The notes under the pieces: model-generated
Database searches by the model: none
What the model was told of the DNA's origin: nothing
Seen by the model: only the letters and a program-made list of their open reading frames with translations
Shown: positions 47,896 to 59,284 of the stretch, in pieces
How the letters are laid out: each line of letters starts with the position of its first letter
Position numbering within the stretch: the first letter of the stretch is position 1
Position numbers and translations under genes: made by a program
Origin: Nyssa sinensis
Lineage: Eukaryota > Streptophyta > Magnoliopsida > Cornales > Nyssaceae
NCBI GenBank assembly: GCA_008638375.1
Contig: CM018031.1
Location: forward strand, 2,207,001-2,271,000
Direction: 5' to 3'
DNA length: 64,000 nt

Positions 47896-48559
47896 CTGCC
47901 AAGCCCTGAGCTGCTGCATTGGTGCATGGCTCTTTGATGTTTTTTCTCTTGTACAGTCTTTATTTAGTTTATAAATTTTTTGTACTTACCTAAATAAAAA
48001 AAAATAAAAAAGGACAGAGACATTTTAATTAGAAGCCTGGCTGCTTTTATACAGATTAACTTGAAATTTCACCATCGCAATAATTCTTAAAGAAAAGTGA
48101 AAGTGCAAATTTTATGTTTGGATAAAGGAATATGAGAACATGTGAAACATAAAGTTTCGAAGGCTATCCACTTGTGTATATCTTCAATAAATTGGTTGAG
48201 TATTCTAACTCAAGCATGGACGAGCCAGCTAAGGATCTCCTTCATTTTTTTTTTATTTGAAATGATTTATACTTTTCAAAAAAATTTAAATATATCGTTT
48301 TATTTTATATTTTTTCAAAGTTTAATTTTTTTTTTTGCAGCTAAGTATATTTTTGAGATTTTTGCCTAATTTATAAATTTCTTTGTATTTACAAATTTAG
48401 TTACTTATAAAAAAATATTTTTATACTTCATTAATTTTAAAATTATGATTGACCCTATACCGAAGAATATAGTGTTGGAAATTTTAGAAATTATTTTCTC
48501 TACTATATGTTTAGCATCTTTGGAAATTTGTTTGCTACATAATATTTTTAAAATTGTAG
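47896..48559 (+). other. Rest of DUF247 gene 3 leader intron
   Basis: Includes the LINE-like tail shared with 5470-5585, then AT-rich sequence. No coding sequence is supported. Confidence 0.5.
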
Positions 48560-48568
48560 GGGATAAAG

Positions 48569-49876
48569 ATGGCTGAACAAGTAGCTGATCATGTCTCAAC
48601 TAGAATTGAATGCAAGCTTGCTCAATTACCTGAGGCACCCTCTGAGCCCTATATCTTCAAAGTTGACAATCCACTGCGCAAGGAAAATGAGCAGGCTTAT
48701 GAACCAGAATCTCTCTCAATTGGTCCTTATCATCATGGCAAAGATAATCTAAAAGTGATGGAAGAGCACAAATGGCGGTATCTAAAACAACTTCTTCAAC
48801 GAAGACAGGAGACGAGTGTGGATAGATACATCGTAGCCTTGAGAGATTTGGAAGGAAGAGCGCGCAAATGCTATGCAGAAACAATAAATTTTGATAAAGA
48901 TAAGTTTGTGGAAATTATGCTTCTTGACGGCTGCTTTATCATTGAATTATTTCGCAAGTATCAGAAGAGAGAATTAAGAGAGAAGCCAGACCTTATTTTC
49001 CAATTGAATCGTGTCCGGTATAAACTAAGGCGTGATCTAATGTTATTCGAAAATCAACTTCCATTATTTATCCTTGTTCAGTTGTTCAAGATGACTGAAC
49101 CTTCAAATTCACAAGACAACATCATTGATCTAGCCTTGGGATTTTTAACTGTAATGTTACCTGCAGGTTCAAAGGCTTTAGAATCTTCAACAAGAATTTC
49201 AATTGAAGATGACCATAAGGAGACTCGTTGTCATTTGCTATCCCTCGTACATGATAGTTGGTGTTCTGAATTTTCAATAATGGTGTCCCGCAGAAATGTT
49301 GTACCCTTGAAAGAGGAATTGAGGTTCATAAAAAGTACGACAGAGCTCCTAGACACTGGGATTAAGTTCAAGAAGGCTAAGAAAAATAAGTTTTTGTTTG
49401 ACATAGAATATAAAAATGGAGTTCTGGTTGTCCCTCCACTGACTATTGATGATAATACGGAGTTTATCTTCAGAAATCTAATTGCATATGAACAATATCG
49501 TCACTGGGGTACTGATCCAAAATGTGTGAGTGATTATTGCGTGTTCATGGATTGCCTCATCAATTCACCAAAAGATGCTCAAGAACTTCGTCACTGTGGA
49601 ATTATTGATAATTGGTTATGTGAAGATAAATTAGTTTCTAAAATGTTTACCAAGTTCGGAAATAATATCTCCATCTCTCCATCAGAGTTCTGTTACTCAC
49701 AAATTTTCAACAAAGTGAATAAGCATTGTAGGCATCCTTGGAACATGTGGCTGGCAAACTTGAGGCGAGACTACTTCAACGGTCCATGGGCTATCATTTC
49801 ATTTCTTGCTGCTTTTGTGTTGCTTCTACTTACATTCACCCAAACTCTATTTCTGTCCTTCCCTTTCTTCCAGTAA
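48569..49876 (+). CDS. DUF247 family protein (gene 3)
   Basis: A 435-residue DUF247 protein in one coding exon, a typical length. Landmarks: YIFKVDNPLR (about 28-37), SIGPYHHG (50-57), DGCFIIELF (120-128), RRDLMLFENQLPLFIL (154-169), LIAYEQYRHWG in the C-terminal half, and a membrane segment from YFNGPWAIISFLAAF (about 405) to near the end. ATG 48569 follows the predicted acceptor by nine bases, in GGGATAAAGATGG. It is more distant from gene 2 than pseudogene 1 is, and lacks the tandem insertions of those two. The biochemical role of the family is unknown; topology suggests a tail-anchored or single-pass membrane protein. Confidence 0.93.
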   Translation: MAEQVADHVSTRIECKLAQLPEAPSEPYIFKVDNPLRKENEQAYEPESLSIGPYHHGKDNLKVMEEHKWRYLKQLLQRRQETSVDRYIVALRDLEGRARKCYAETINFDKDKFVEIMLLDGCFIIELFRKYQKRELREKPDLIFQLNRVRYKLRRDLMLFENQLPLFILVQLFKMTEPSNSQDNIIDLALGFLTVMLPAGSKALESSTRISIEDDHKETRCHLLSLVHDSWCSEFSIMVSRRNVVPLKEELRFIKSTTELLDTGIKFKKAKKNKFLFDIEYKNGVLVVPPLTIDDNTEFIFRNLIAYEQYRHWGTDPKCVSDYCVFMDCLINSPKDAQELRHCGIIDNWLCEDKLVSKMFTKFGNNISISPSEFCYSQIFNKVNKHCRHPWNMWLANLRRDYFNGPWAIISFLAAFVLLLLTFTQTLFLSFPFFQ

Positions 49877-50654
49877 ATTCGAGTCCTGCTTGTTGCTCCC
49901 TCAATAGAAAAAAGCCATATACTCAGATAATTACATACTGAGTTGCCTTTACTGGTCCTGGAGACAGTGAAAGCTGAGTTTGAAAAAGCTTAGAGATCAA
50001 GATTGGATTGTTCCTTTTTAGGGTGTCTATTGATTTTGAATTGTTCCTATGCTTATGTTTGTTCTTCTTCTAGTTTGCAGTATTTTTCTTGTTGCTTCTT
50101 CCTATTTCTTGTGTTTGGCTAACCATAGTAATTTGTTCAAATAAAATTTTATTGAGTAAATATGACTGATGATTAGATGAGGATACTATCATTACAAGGT
50201 ACAACAACGTTGAGCCTACTTTCTGCATGGTCATCGGACTACATGCACTTTAAACAAAAGAAGCCACATTGAGATACTTCAAAACTAGTACAGCTACCCA
50301 AAAAAAAAAAAATATTCCAAGGGTTTAAGTTAAAAGTTTTTTAGGACTCTTTTAATTTTCAAATGTAATTCGAACTCAAATTTGTTATTTTTGATAAAGA
50401 ATTAATTAGCCATAACTCTTTCAAAAAAATACTTTATTATTGTAAAGTACATAATAGTTTATATTTAAGTGGGTGGATACTTATGACTAACGTCAATAAT
50501 CATAACGGATTAGCAATCAACTTAATGAGGAACAATTAATCTATCCAAGAGAATAAATTTTTTAAATTTTGAAATTGTATACACCATTATCTTGGGATAT
50601 GTGCCGTTATCTTTGTTCAAAATATCATAGCAAACTCTTCACGTCAATCAAGCT
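49877..50654. other. DUF247 gene 3 3' flank and spacer
   Basis: The first 300 bp resemble the 3' flanks of gene 2 and pseudogene 1 (GACAGTGAAAGCTGAGTTTG, AATAAAAT near 50138), so are probably 3' UTR. The rest is AT-rich and without visible features. Confidence 0.55.
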
Positions 50655-51223
50655 ATTTCTGTTCCTCTTCCTAAAATCCTTCGATGGTAGCAGCAAGGGT
50701 CCACTTCAAAACTGAAATGTGAAAGGAAGGAGAAATAAAACCATTCTTTGACATGGCTTCAGCAACTAGGAAGGAAGCCATTTATGATCCTCGGTCCTTG
50801 GAGACAAACAAAGGGTAATCTGCAATGGATTCAAACAAAGTTTTAATTAAATAAATAAAAATGTCAGTGATTTGCCAGCTATAGTCACTGATTCACCACA
50901 CGAAACCCTCCAATTATTTTTAGTTGTAGATGTTTCCATCACCTCTGGACTATTGGTTCTCATAATCTACATGATCACACGCATCATTTGTTGTCACTTT
51001 TATTACTTAAACACTTGCAATTCTAAAATTAATTAAGCCCAAAATAATTGTTGAATTGTCACTTTTATTACTTAAACACTTGCAATTCTAAAATTAATTA
51101 AGTCCAAGATAATTGTTGAATTGAAGTGATAAGATACGCAAAATTATTTTATGAATTCGTCATATGTTTGTGATGATCTCATAGAAAACTTCCCTCCATA
51201 CTTGACTGTGAGGTTTCGCCGTC
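50655..51223. repeat. Upstream block shared with DUF247 gene 2
   Basis: Counterpart of 30190-30748, with the same 62-bp tandem pair (about 50994-51115) and the same 21-codon ORF from ATG 50754. Confidence 0.75.
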
Positions 51224-51343
51224 TATAAATAAGGCTTATCTCTTCTTTTTTATTAACAACTTCCTTATCTTTTTTCTCATTTCCTCTGCCATATAGTTCT
51301 TCACAAGGCTTAATGGAGGAGTAGAAAGCTTTACAACAATCAA
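51224..51343 (+). promoter_or_regulatory. Promoter and leader exon of DUF247 gene 4
   Basis: TATAAATA at 51224-51231, a leader nearly the same as that of gene 2, and a GTGAGT donor at 51344. It contains the 3-codon upstream ORF Met-Glu-Glu-stop at 51313-51324. The likely acceptor is CGAG at 52796-52799, leaving GGGATAAAA before the ATG, so the intron is about 1.46 kb. Confidence 0.55.
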
Positions 51344-52799
51344 GTGAGTTTTTTCAATATCCGTTAAATTCATATTTTCTATTACTACATTGATCTTGAC
51401 CTTATTTCATTCATATTTAATATTATAGGCTATATTAATAAGTCTTGTTTGTTTTGTTGGAAAAATAAAATTCAGGAAAATAATATTTTTTTAAGAATAG
51501 TATTTAGAGGAAGAAAAATCATTTATTCCAAATTCTCAGTTATTTGGTTGTACATTCTAAATTTGCTTCAAGAATTTTTTTTTTTTTTTTTTGGAAGATT
51601 AACAATAGATTGGTGACCATATTTAGTAAGAGAAAGACACTTTTTTTTTTTCTCTTTTACTATTTTTTCGATAATTTTAAGTGATTGTTGAGCTCTTGTC
51701 ATGGAACTCTTTCTTCTAATACATAAGACCACTCCCCTTTCAAAAATTCTCCTTTTTTTATTGAGCTTGCGAAATTATTATCATTAGCCAGCGGCTCCAA
51801 AAAATTCGAGACAAAAAGTGAAAATTTTAAATAAGATCTTTTTATTTTTCAATATTAATAGTTTTTAAATTTAAATTTAATATTTTCAATTTTTAAATAA
51901 AAATTTAAAAAAATAGTTTATTAAAATAAAGAGTTAGAATTAATTAAAAAAATATTTAGCAGTTTTTTGTAACAAATTTGACCATTGGTTAACTTTGTGT
52001 GATTGTTAGGATAAAAAGGTGAAAGATGATTTGTACCATTCTATAATTATCTTTTTGTTTTGAGTTTTTTTTTCTTTTAGCTTATTATTGGTGTGTTTTC
52101 AATTTTTCTTTTTTTTTGTTTTGTAGACGTACTTAGACTTTAATATGAGCTATACTATAAATATGGAGTCTTCTTTGTAGGTGGGGTTAAAGTTATTGCT
52201 TTGCTGGTTTTATGACTCAATTAACTCTGATTATTTATTAAACAAATGAAGATATAAGTGAATAAAAATAGTATTCCTACAATATATAATTTTTTATGAA
52301 GAAAGTGTATCATCATCAGGAATATGTATGTGTTATCCTATTTTTATGCCAAAAAACTATATACATCTAAAAAAATATTAATTATAATGGTAAATAAATT
52401 GATAATTAATACTATTTATTGTGCATTACTAATTATATATAAAAGAGATCACAATAGTAGATTTAACTAAATTCAACAAAGTCTTAATTCAATTATTTTG
52501 AATCAATCAATTGAAACTTTTTTCGTCATTAAATCACACCTTATATCTCTTCAATTAAATTACACTTTAAATCATATCATTTTTTACGGTCGTAATCCGA
52601 GTTAATTTTAGTCTTTCTTTTTTTCCCTGCACATTCATTCATGTGAATCATAGTTAATTTTTCTTATCAGAGTAGTCACTATCTCCATTAGAATTCTACT
52701 ACTCTTAACAAAACAAGTTAAGCTTGGTGCATTAGAATTCTACTATTCTTAGCAGGTAATTGGTGATTTTTTTAGCATAGAGCATTGTACTACCTCGAG
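51344..52799 (+). other. Predicted leader intron of DUF247 gene 4
   Basis: The start matches the gene 2 intron and about 51590-52330 parallels 28950-29800 of duplication copy 2. Near the end, a tandem pair of about 45 bp (TTAGAATTCTACTA, at 52687 and 52731) precedes the acceptor. No coding sequence. Confidence 0.5.
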
Positions 52800-52808
52800 G
52801 GGATAAAA

Positions 52809-54110
52809 ATGTCTGAACAAACTGGTGATCCTATCTCCATTCGCATTGATGAAGATCTTGCTCACTTATCTAGTACAATATGTAAGCCCCATATATTCAT
52901 TGTGCCCGCTCGACTGCGTCTGGAAAATGAGAAAGCCTATGAACCAGAAATAGTCGCAATCGGTCCTTATCACCATGGTAAAGAAAACCTAGAAAAGATG
53001 GAAAAACATAAAATATGGTATCTGCAACAGTTCCTCAAACGAAGAAATGAAACAAGTGTGGATAAATATGTCATGGCCTTGAGAAGCTTAGAAAAAGAAG
53101 CTCGCAATTGTTATGCAGAATCCACTGACCAGTTTGATGAAAACAAGTTTGTCGAAATGATGCTTCTTGACGGATGCTTTATCATTGAGTTATTTCAAAG
53201 AGCTTCCATGGGAGATTCAGATCCTTGTGACCCTGTTCTCGACTTGGTCCAGGTTCAAGAGAGCGTAGGACATGATCTAATGTTATTCGAAAATCAACTT
53301 CCATTCTTCATCCTTGTTGAGCTGCTTAATATGACTGATGTGGTTCCAGCAACTCGAGGCTACCTCATCAAATTGGCATGGACTTCTTTAAATCAAATGT
53401 TACCAAGTGCTCCAACTCCAACATATTTTGAATATTCTACAATTTCAGTTGATGATGTCAACCATTTACTAGGCCTCATGCATAAAGTCTTCTGTTCTTC
53501 ATTTGCTGAAATGGTGCCCCCCAGAGTTACAGAAAGAAATGGTGGAAACCCGGAACTAGAGTTCATAAAATGTACCACAGAGCTCCGAGATGCCGGGATT
53601 AAGTTCAAGATATTGACAGAAAGTACCTCATTGTTGCATATAAAGTTTGAAAATGGAGTTCTGAAAATCCCGCCCTTCATTGTTGATGATAACACGGAGC
53701 CTATTTTCAGAAATCTAATTGCATATGAGCAATATCTGCCAAGTATTTATCGTAGATATGTTACTGATTATATGATCTTCATGGATCGACTCGTCAATTC
53801 AGCAAAGGATGCTGCAAAGCTTCGCAAATATGGAATTATTGATAACTGGTTGGGCGATGACGAAGTAGTTTCCATCATGTTCAACAGTATTGCTAATAAG
53901 ATCTGCATCAATTCGACAATGTTTTGTTACTGGAAAGTATTCAAAAATGTGAACAAATACTGTGGAAAACGTCGCAACATATGGCTGGCGAAACTAAGGC
54001 GAAATTATTTTAACAGTCCATGGGCCATCATTTCGTTTCTTGCTGCTTTTACATTGTTGGTACTCACTTTTATACAAACAGGATTTTCCATCCTTTCTTA
54101 TGTCGAGTAA
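52809..54110 (+). CDS. DUF247 family protein (gene 4)
   Basis: A 433-residue DUF247 protein in one coding exon. Landmarks: YEPEIVAIGPYHHG (about 44-57), DGCFIIELF (121-129), HDLMLFENQLPFFIL (about 155-169), LIAYEQ, and a C-terminal membrane segment from YFNSPWAIISFLAAF. I chose ATG 52809 over an in-frame TTG 24 bases upstream because it fits GGGATAAAAATG after the predicted acceptor, as in genes 2 and 3. It has Gly-His where the others have Arg-Arg before the DLMLFENQLP block. The coding region appears intact and no in-frame tandem insertion is seen. Confidence 0.93.
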   Translation: MSEQTGDPISIRIDEDLAHLSSTICKPHIFIVPARLRLENEKAYEPEIVAIGPYHHGKENLEKMEKHKIWYLQQFLKRRNETSVDKYVMALRSLEKEARNCYAESTDQFDENKFVEMMLLDGCFIIELFQRASMGDSDPCDPVLDLVQVQESVGHDLMLFENQLPFFILVELLNMTDVVPATRGYLIKLAWTSLNQMLPSAPTPTYFEYSTISVDDVNHLLGLMHKVFCSSFAEMVPPRVTERNGGNPELEFIKCTTELRDAGIKFKILTESTSLLHIKFENGVLKIPPFIVDDNTEPIFRNLIAYEQYLPSIYRRYVTDYMIFMDRLVNSAKDAAKLRKYGIIDNWLGDDEVVSIMFNSIANKICINSTMFCYWKVFKNVNKYCGKRRNIWLAKLRRNYFNSPWAIISFLAAFTLLVLTFIQTGFSILSYVE

Positions 54111-55120
54111 ATCTTAAGGCCTATTTGTTTCTGTATTCAACAGTACATATGTGTGTGTGAGAGAAAGAATTCTGTAAGTTTTATGTAAAAAAAGTCTGTA
54201 ATTTTTATGTTGAAAATTTTATTTCAAAAGTTGTAATTATTTAGACAAATAATTGTTGAGTCTGGTTGAATCATGTGAATTATGCTAACTTCAATTGAGA
54301 ATTCAAGAAGACTTTGCAAATACGATCAAGTCTAAAGAAGTATATGATGCAAGATAAGTTGGCATTTATATTGTGCAATACACTCTAGGCACTTAATTTC
54401 AGGGTTGAAAAAGTTTAAAATTGGACTTAGGCTATCTTTAAATGGACAGTCTAACTACAATTGATTGGGACCGTTCAAATTTGAAAAAATGTATCCCAAA
54501 AGGATGCATAAAACACACTTGATACATCAACAAAATGGCAATGCCTTGTCTTTCATTCCACAACGGGACTAAGTTGGACAGGAGAATTTTAAGAATGAGT
54601 GTGCTCCTCGGTTTATGGCGAGATAAAATTCATTCACCCGACCTCAAGTAATTAATAGAAGATTTTGTTGAGTTGAGTACACTACAAATAGAAACTGACT
54701 CTGTGGAAGCTACAGTAAAAATTGAGGTAAACATTTAAACAACTCGTGCTCCCAAACTTTCCTCAGTAGACACCATTAGTGGAGCTTAGAGGGTTTCATG
54801 GCTGGATTATCTGAATTCCTGCTAAATTGCAGTTGCACTCAAAACATCAACTGTGTTCTGTTCTCTTCCATTCCCAATAACTTCCGGGGTCTTGTAATGG
54901 CTGGGGAAAGAGCTCAAAATATGACGCTGGTTTCTTCCTTCTTGGTTGCTCTTTATTCGAAATCATTTCACAACCAATAGCTAAATGAATAAATAGAACC
55001 AAAGAAAACAACCAAGAACACTTAAGACTGTCATTTGTCCTCTAGTCAATGTTTTGAACGCTCCAAGACAAGACTATCTTCTAGATGTTCTTTGACTGAA
55101 CATATAGAAGAATCACCACA
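54111..55120. other. Spacer between DUF247 gene 4 and KAB1
   Basis: The start is likely gene 4 3' UTR. A 60-codon ORF at 54798-54980 has no recognisable motif and I do not call it a gene. This is where the duplicated DUF247 cluster ends; less repeat sequence is seen from here on. Confidence 0.5.
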
Positions 55121-55667
55121 GCAACCTCCCAACAAAAAAGTAATGAGAAGCTAAAAACATATTCATGTAAATGCCATGGAATCAGAAGTATCAAGGACAG
55201 AAATGAAAACAAATCATGAGGCACACCATCTGTAACAGCCAAGTGTCAAAACCAAAAAACAAAACAAACCGCGCGCAACATGATAAACTTTTGATTGTGT
55301 TGCTTCTGTTTTGGATAGATCTCAAACATATATATATGAAATTCATATAATATTTGCCTAAAAAAAAGAGACAACCGAGGACGGTAAAGTTATAGCTGTT
55401 TGAATATGTAGCATGTGTTTTGGATAAATCTCAAAAAGAATACAAGTTGATATATTGTTCGACGGAACAAACAACCAAACGGAAAGCTCCTGCTATTTGA
55501 AGTTTTTACGTATGTTTTGGATGGATCTTGAAAAGATAAAGCAACCTCCCAACAATAAAAGTAATTAAAAGCTAAACATATTCATGTAAGTGTCATGGAA
55601 TCCAAAGTCCGAAGGACAGGCATGATAACAAATCATGATGCACACCATTTGTAACAGCAAAAGTGTC
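55121..55667. repeat. Duplicated KAB1 3' flank
   Basis: 55121-55258 and 55541-55667 are two imperfect copies (with CAACCTCCCAACAA, ATTCATGTAA, CATGGAATC and ACAAATCATGA). Between them GTTTTGGATRRATCTCAAA recurs at about 55310, 55420 and 55512. The second copy would fall in the KAB1 3' UTR, the first downstream of it. Confidence 0.75.
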
Positions 55668-55695
55668 TCTTCACAGTTGGGTATTGCTCCCATCA

Positions 55696-58191
55696 TTACC
55701 GCATATCTGCACGCTTTGGCTTGCTTTGAACAACTGCCTCTATTTTCTCCAGCACGGAAGGCGTCAGCAATGGAATGATATTAATAGCCCTCATGTTCTC
55801 TTGGAATCTGCATTAAAGGAAAACCAACGCTTTTGCTGAGGAAAAAGAGATTCAGAGAAATACCAAGTGAAAATAACTGGCGCTTGCCCCTCACACAGGG
55901 ACACATCAAAGCTAAGATCAAAATGATATATATACCTATTCATAACAATCTACTACAAAAGTTTAAACTGATAGATATGGTTGTTAAAATTGCACGACAT
56001 GTGCCACGCAGGTTCAGTGACATATTGCAGGCCCAACCAACAAAGCAGTCCCTTCAAAAATATGCACCAGCACACGTGCATCCATTGACTAGCACATACC
56101 ATTTTTCTGTATATTGCATTTCAAATGTGCAAAGTATAGAACTTCCAAATTTTTAAAGAGCACACTTCAAGATGTTAGACTTCCATTTTTTAACTCATGT
56201 TCTCCTTCAGAAGTTCCTCATACAAAAATGACACACTTTTCCACAATTATTAGAAGCTGTTTCTTTTTAATTCCAAATTACTGTCCATATTAAAATTAGC
56301 AAAGATTAGAATGACATAATGATTATTTAACTATGTCAACCAGCAACAAATTTATGATAGTAGAGCTTCATCTTAATTTACATCTTTTGTAAAATTAATG
56401 AACCAAATTTTTTCAGAGATTCTAGACACCTCCTCGTTCCTAGTTCTTACATATTGCTCATGGATGTTGCCTGTGTGTTCTTTTAAAATTTTCATAGTCC
56501 TGCCTCAAGAGCTTTTTGTTGTATCCTGATGGCCTCCACTTCTTTGCTTTCCCTTAGTAATTGCCTTAGACCTGGTCTTTGTGCATTTTTCTCTCGCCTC
56601 CTTCACCAATAGATTTTCACCCCTCTTTATTCCTTTTTCCTTTCTCCTCATCCCTTTGGTTTTTATTTAAACGTCTCATTGAAAAAAAAATGTATAATAT
56701 TTGTTTTATAAGAAAAGGTTAATGTAGCTAATATGCATATCTGCTAAATTCATTGCATGCTAAAACAATATGCTTTTTTTTTTTGTGATAAACTGTCAGG
56801 ATAAATGAAAGGCAACAGGAAGAGCCATAACAGACGCCAGTGCGACCTATGCCAAAAATAAATAAATCAATCAATCAATAAAACAAGCAAATGCAATGGA
56901 TCCAGGAAACTTTTCCCTAAGAGATCTCTTGCAGTGAATTAAAACTGACCTGATACTCCTTAGTGGCACCAGTAATAACTGACGAAACATTAGGATTTGA
57001 AGCACACCAAGCAATTGCAAGTTGAGATAAAGGCACGCCCAGTTCGTCCGCAATTGGTTTCAATCCCCTAACTTTTTGTAGCACATCATCCACCAACGAT
57101 CTGCTAGCGAGATTCTGCAAGGCATAAGAATGTGAATCAGTTCTACCCAAAAGAGAAAGATGTTATACTACAGCTATCCTGATTAAACACCAGGAAGGTC
57201 TTAAAGTGAAGGTGAAGTTCAATCATAATATATTAAGCTGGACATCAAATAAACAGAAATGAAGTCATAAAACCCAATTTCAGAAAAGAAAAAAAAAAGA
57301 CTATTGCAAAGACGCCTCCATCCGACCTAACCGTCTTGCACTCAAAACTCTCCGATAGGCCATAAATTATCAGAATTATGTGAATGATTAGGTGTCATGC
57401 TACTCAGCCTAAGGTAAAATACTAACCAACCAAGACAAAGACATGTTGAGGAAGTACGAAACAGCAACAAAGCCAGTCCCAATATCTCAAAAGGATGTCA
57501 TTTACTATGGTCAATGCTGTACAAGTTTGAGTGTTGTGATAGTGCAATAGCAACTAGAGATTTCATTTTTTTTTTTATTCTGGGTTTCTTTACAGGGTTT
57601 TTTTGGGGTGGGGAACAGGGCAGGGGGAATGGTTGTCGTCAGGGATAGCAACCAGATTTAATAATTCATCTTGTACAACTCAGTGCTCAAAAAAAATATC
57701 ATACTCAAAAATTTCAAAAAGAAATAAGGGAAAAATTCACAACAAACAAGGTTTTCAGTACAGATGCTAACAATCATGTCCACATGACTAGTATGAATCA
57801 TTGAGTCATTCATCTTCTCTAATTCTATAACTACAATATCATTTCCCAATAGAGATTTCCTCTAATATCAAGTTGGTGATGGATATGGATTCTTGGGTTT
57901 TGAAGGTTAGGAGGAAGGAAGAGGAAAAGGCGGGGGGGGAGAGACCCCCCAAAAAAAGAGTGTTTATTTACATTTTTAGTATATGGATTTTATTTCACAA
58001 GTGAATTTCAGACAACTTCTATTGGTGGCAATAACAGACAATCTAATGGTTCTTACTCAAGAAATCCTTCCATTGCAAATATTATTGCAACACCCTATGT
58101 ATTGATAAAACTTTAAAGCAAGCTAAATCCAACCAACTTTACAACTGCTATTGAATGAGAATTAAACCAGGTCAAGAATTAGAAAATGAGC

Positions 58192-58244
<53 letters not shown>

Positions 58245-59241
58245 GCTTCTTGATCTCCCACGAAATGCAGGCAATGACACTGAGGGAGGGCAGAAGCAAT
58301 AAGAAAACAAAAAGAAGAGAAGATAAACATGACGATACCCTAGAAAAGAAGTGGGAAGCAAATATGACAATAGAATAGCTAAAATGCATCCCTCCCAGTT
58401 TGAATTATTTTTATAATGAAATTAATTAACACGCATAATATACTTCTTCTAAGGTTACTTGGTTTAACAACCACACATGACCTGATCCATCCCTCATAAC
58501 TGAGGTGGAGCCAAGATTTTCCTTAACTGGGTAGTCAATAACAACTAATTTTAAAATATTTAAGTTTCATTTCTAATATCAACTTCATTTCAAATTCACA
58601 ATACAAAGATAAAACATCTATTTCCTATAAATATGACTAAATCAACAAAAAGAAATTCAAAATTGTAAGGTGATTAAAAAAACTTTAATACAATTATGAA
58701 ATAATGAAAGTTGTCAAGCAATGAACTTAGTTTAATAAAAAATAAAAAATATTATCAAAAAATGACAACCCTTATGTTTTTCATGACTGGTATCTTCACC
58801 TAATAGTTCCTCAAGGCTACTATGGAGCAGATTTCAATATCCAAATAATATGGGACATTAAAAATAACAGCAATAACAATAAATATTTAAAAAAAAAAAA
58901 TGTCAAACTATAGAACTAAACAAAACAGGTAAAAGAGTTGAATATTTAGGGCTTGATTGATTTACTTCTTTATTAGTTTAGGGATTTTTTTATCTTTGTG
59001 AAGAATTTCTTTATTCAATTTCAAGAACAATATTTTTCTATCATGCAAAGACACTTGGCGACCCACACATGAACGTCTGAATACTTTTCTTATTGCTCCA
59101 GCTAAGTAGAAACCTTAAAAGTTTAATAAACTGCAACACAACCAAGGTCATGATGAACCATGAATAAAGCATATTAACAAGAAATTGCAAAACTCATAGT
59201 TGCAGATTTTAAATCAACCATATAAATATTCATAAAACCTT

Positions 59242-59284
<43 letters not shown>

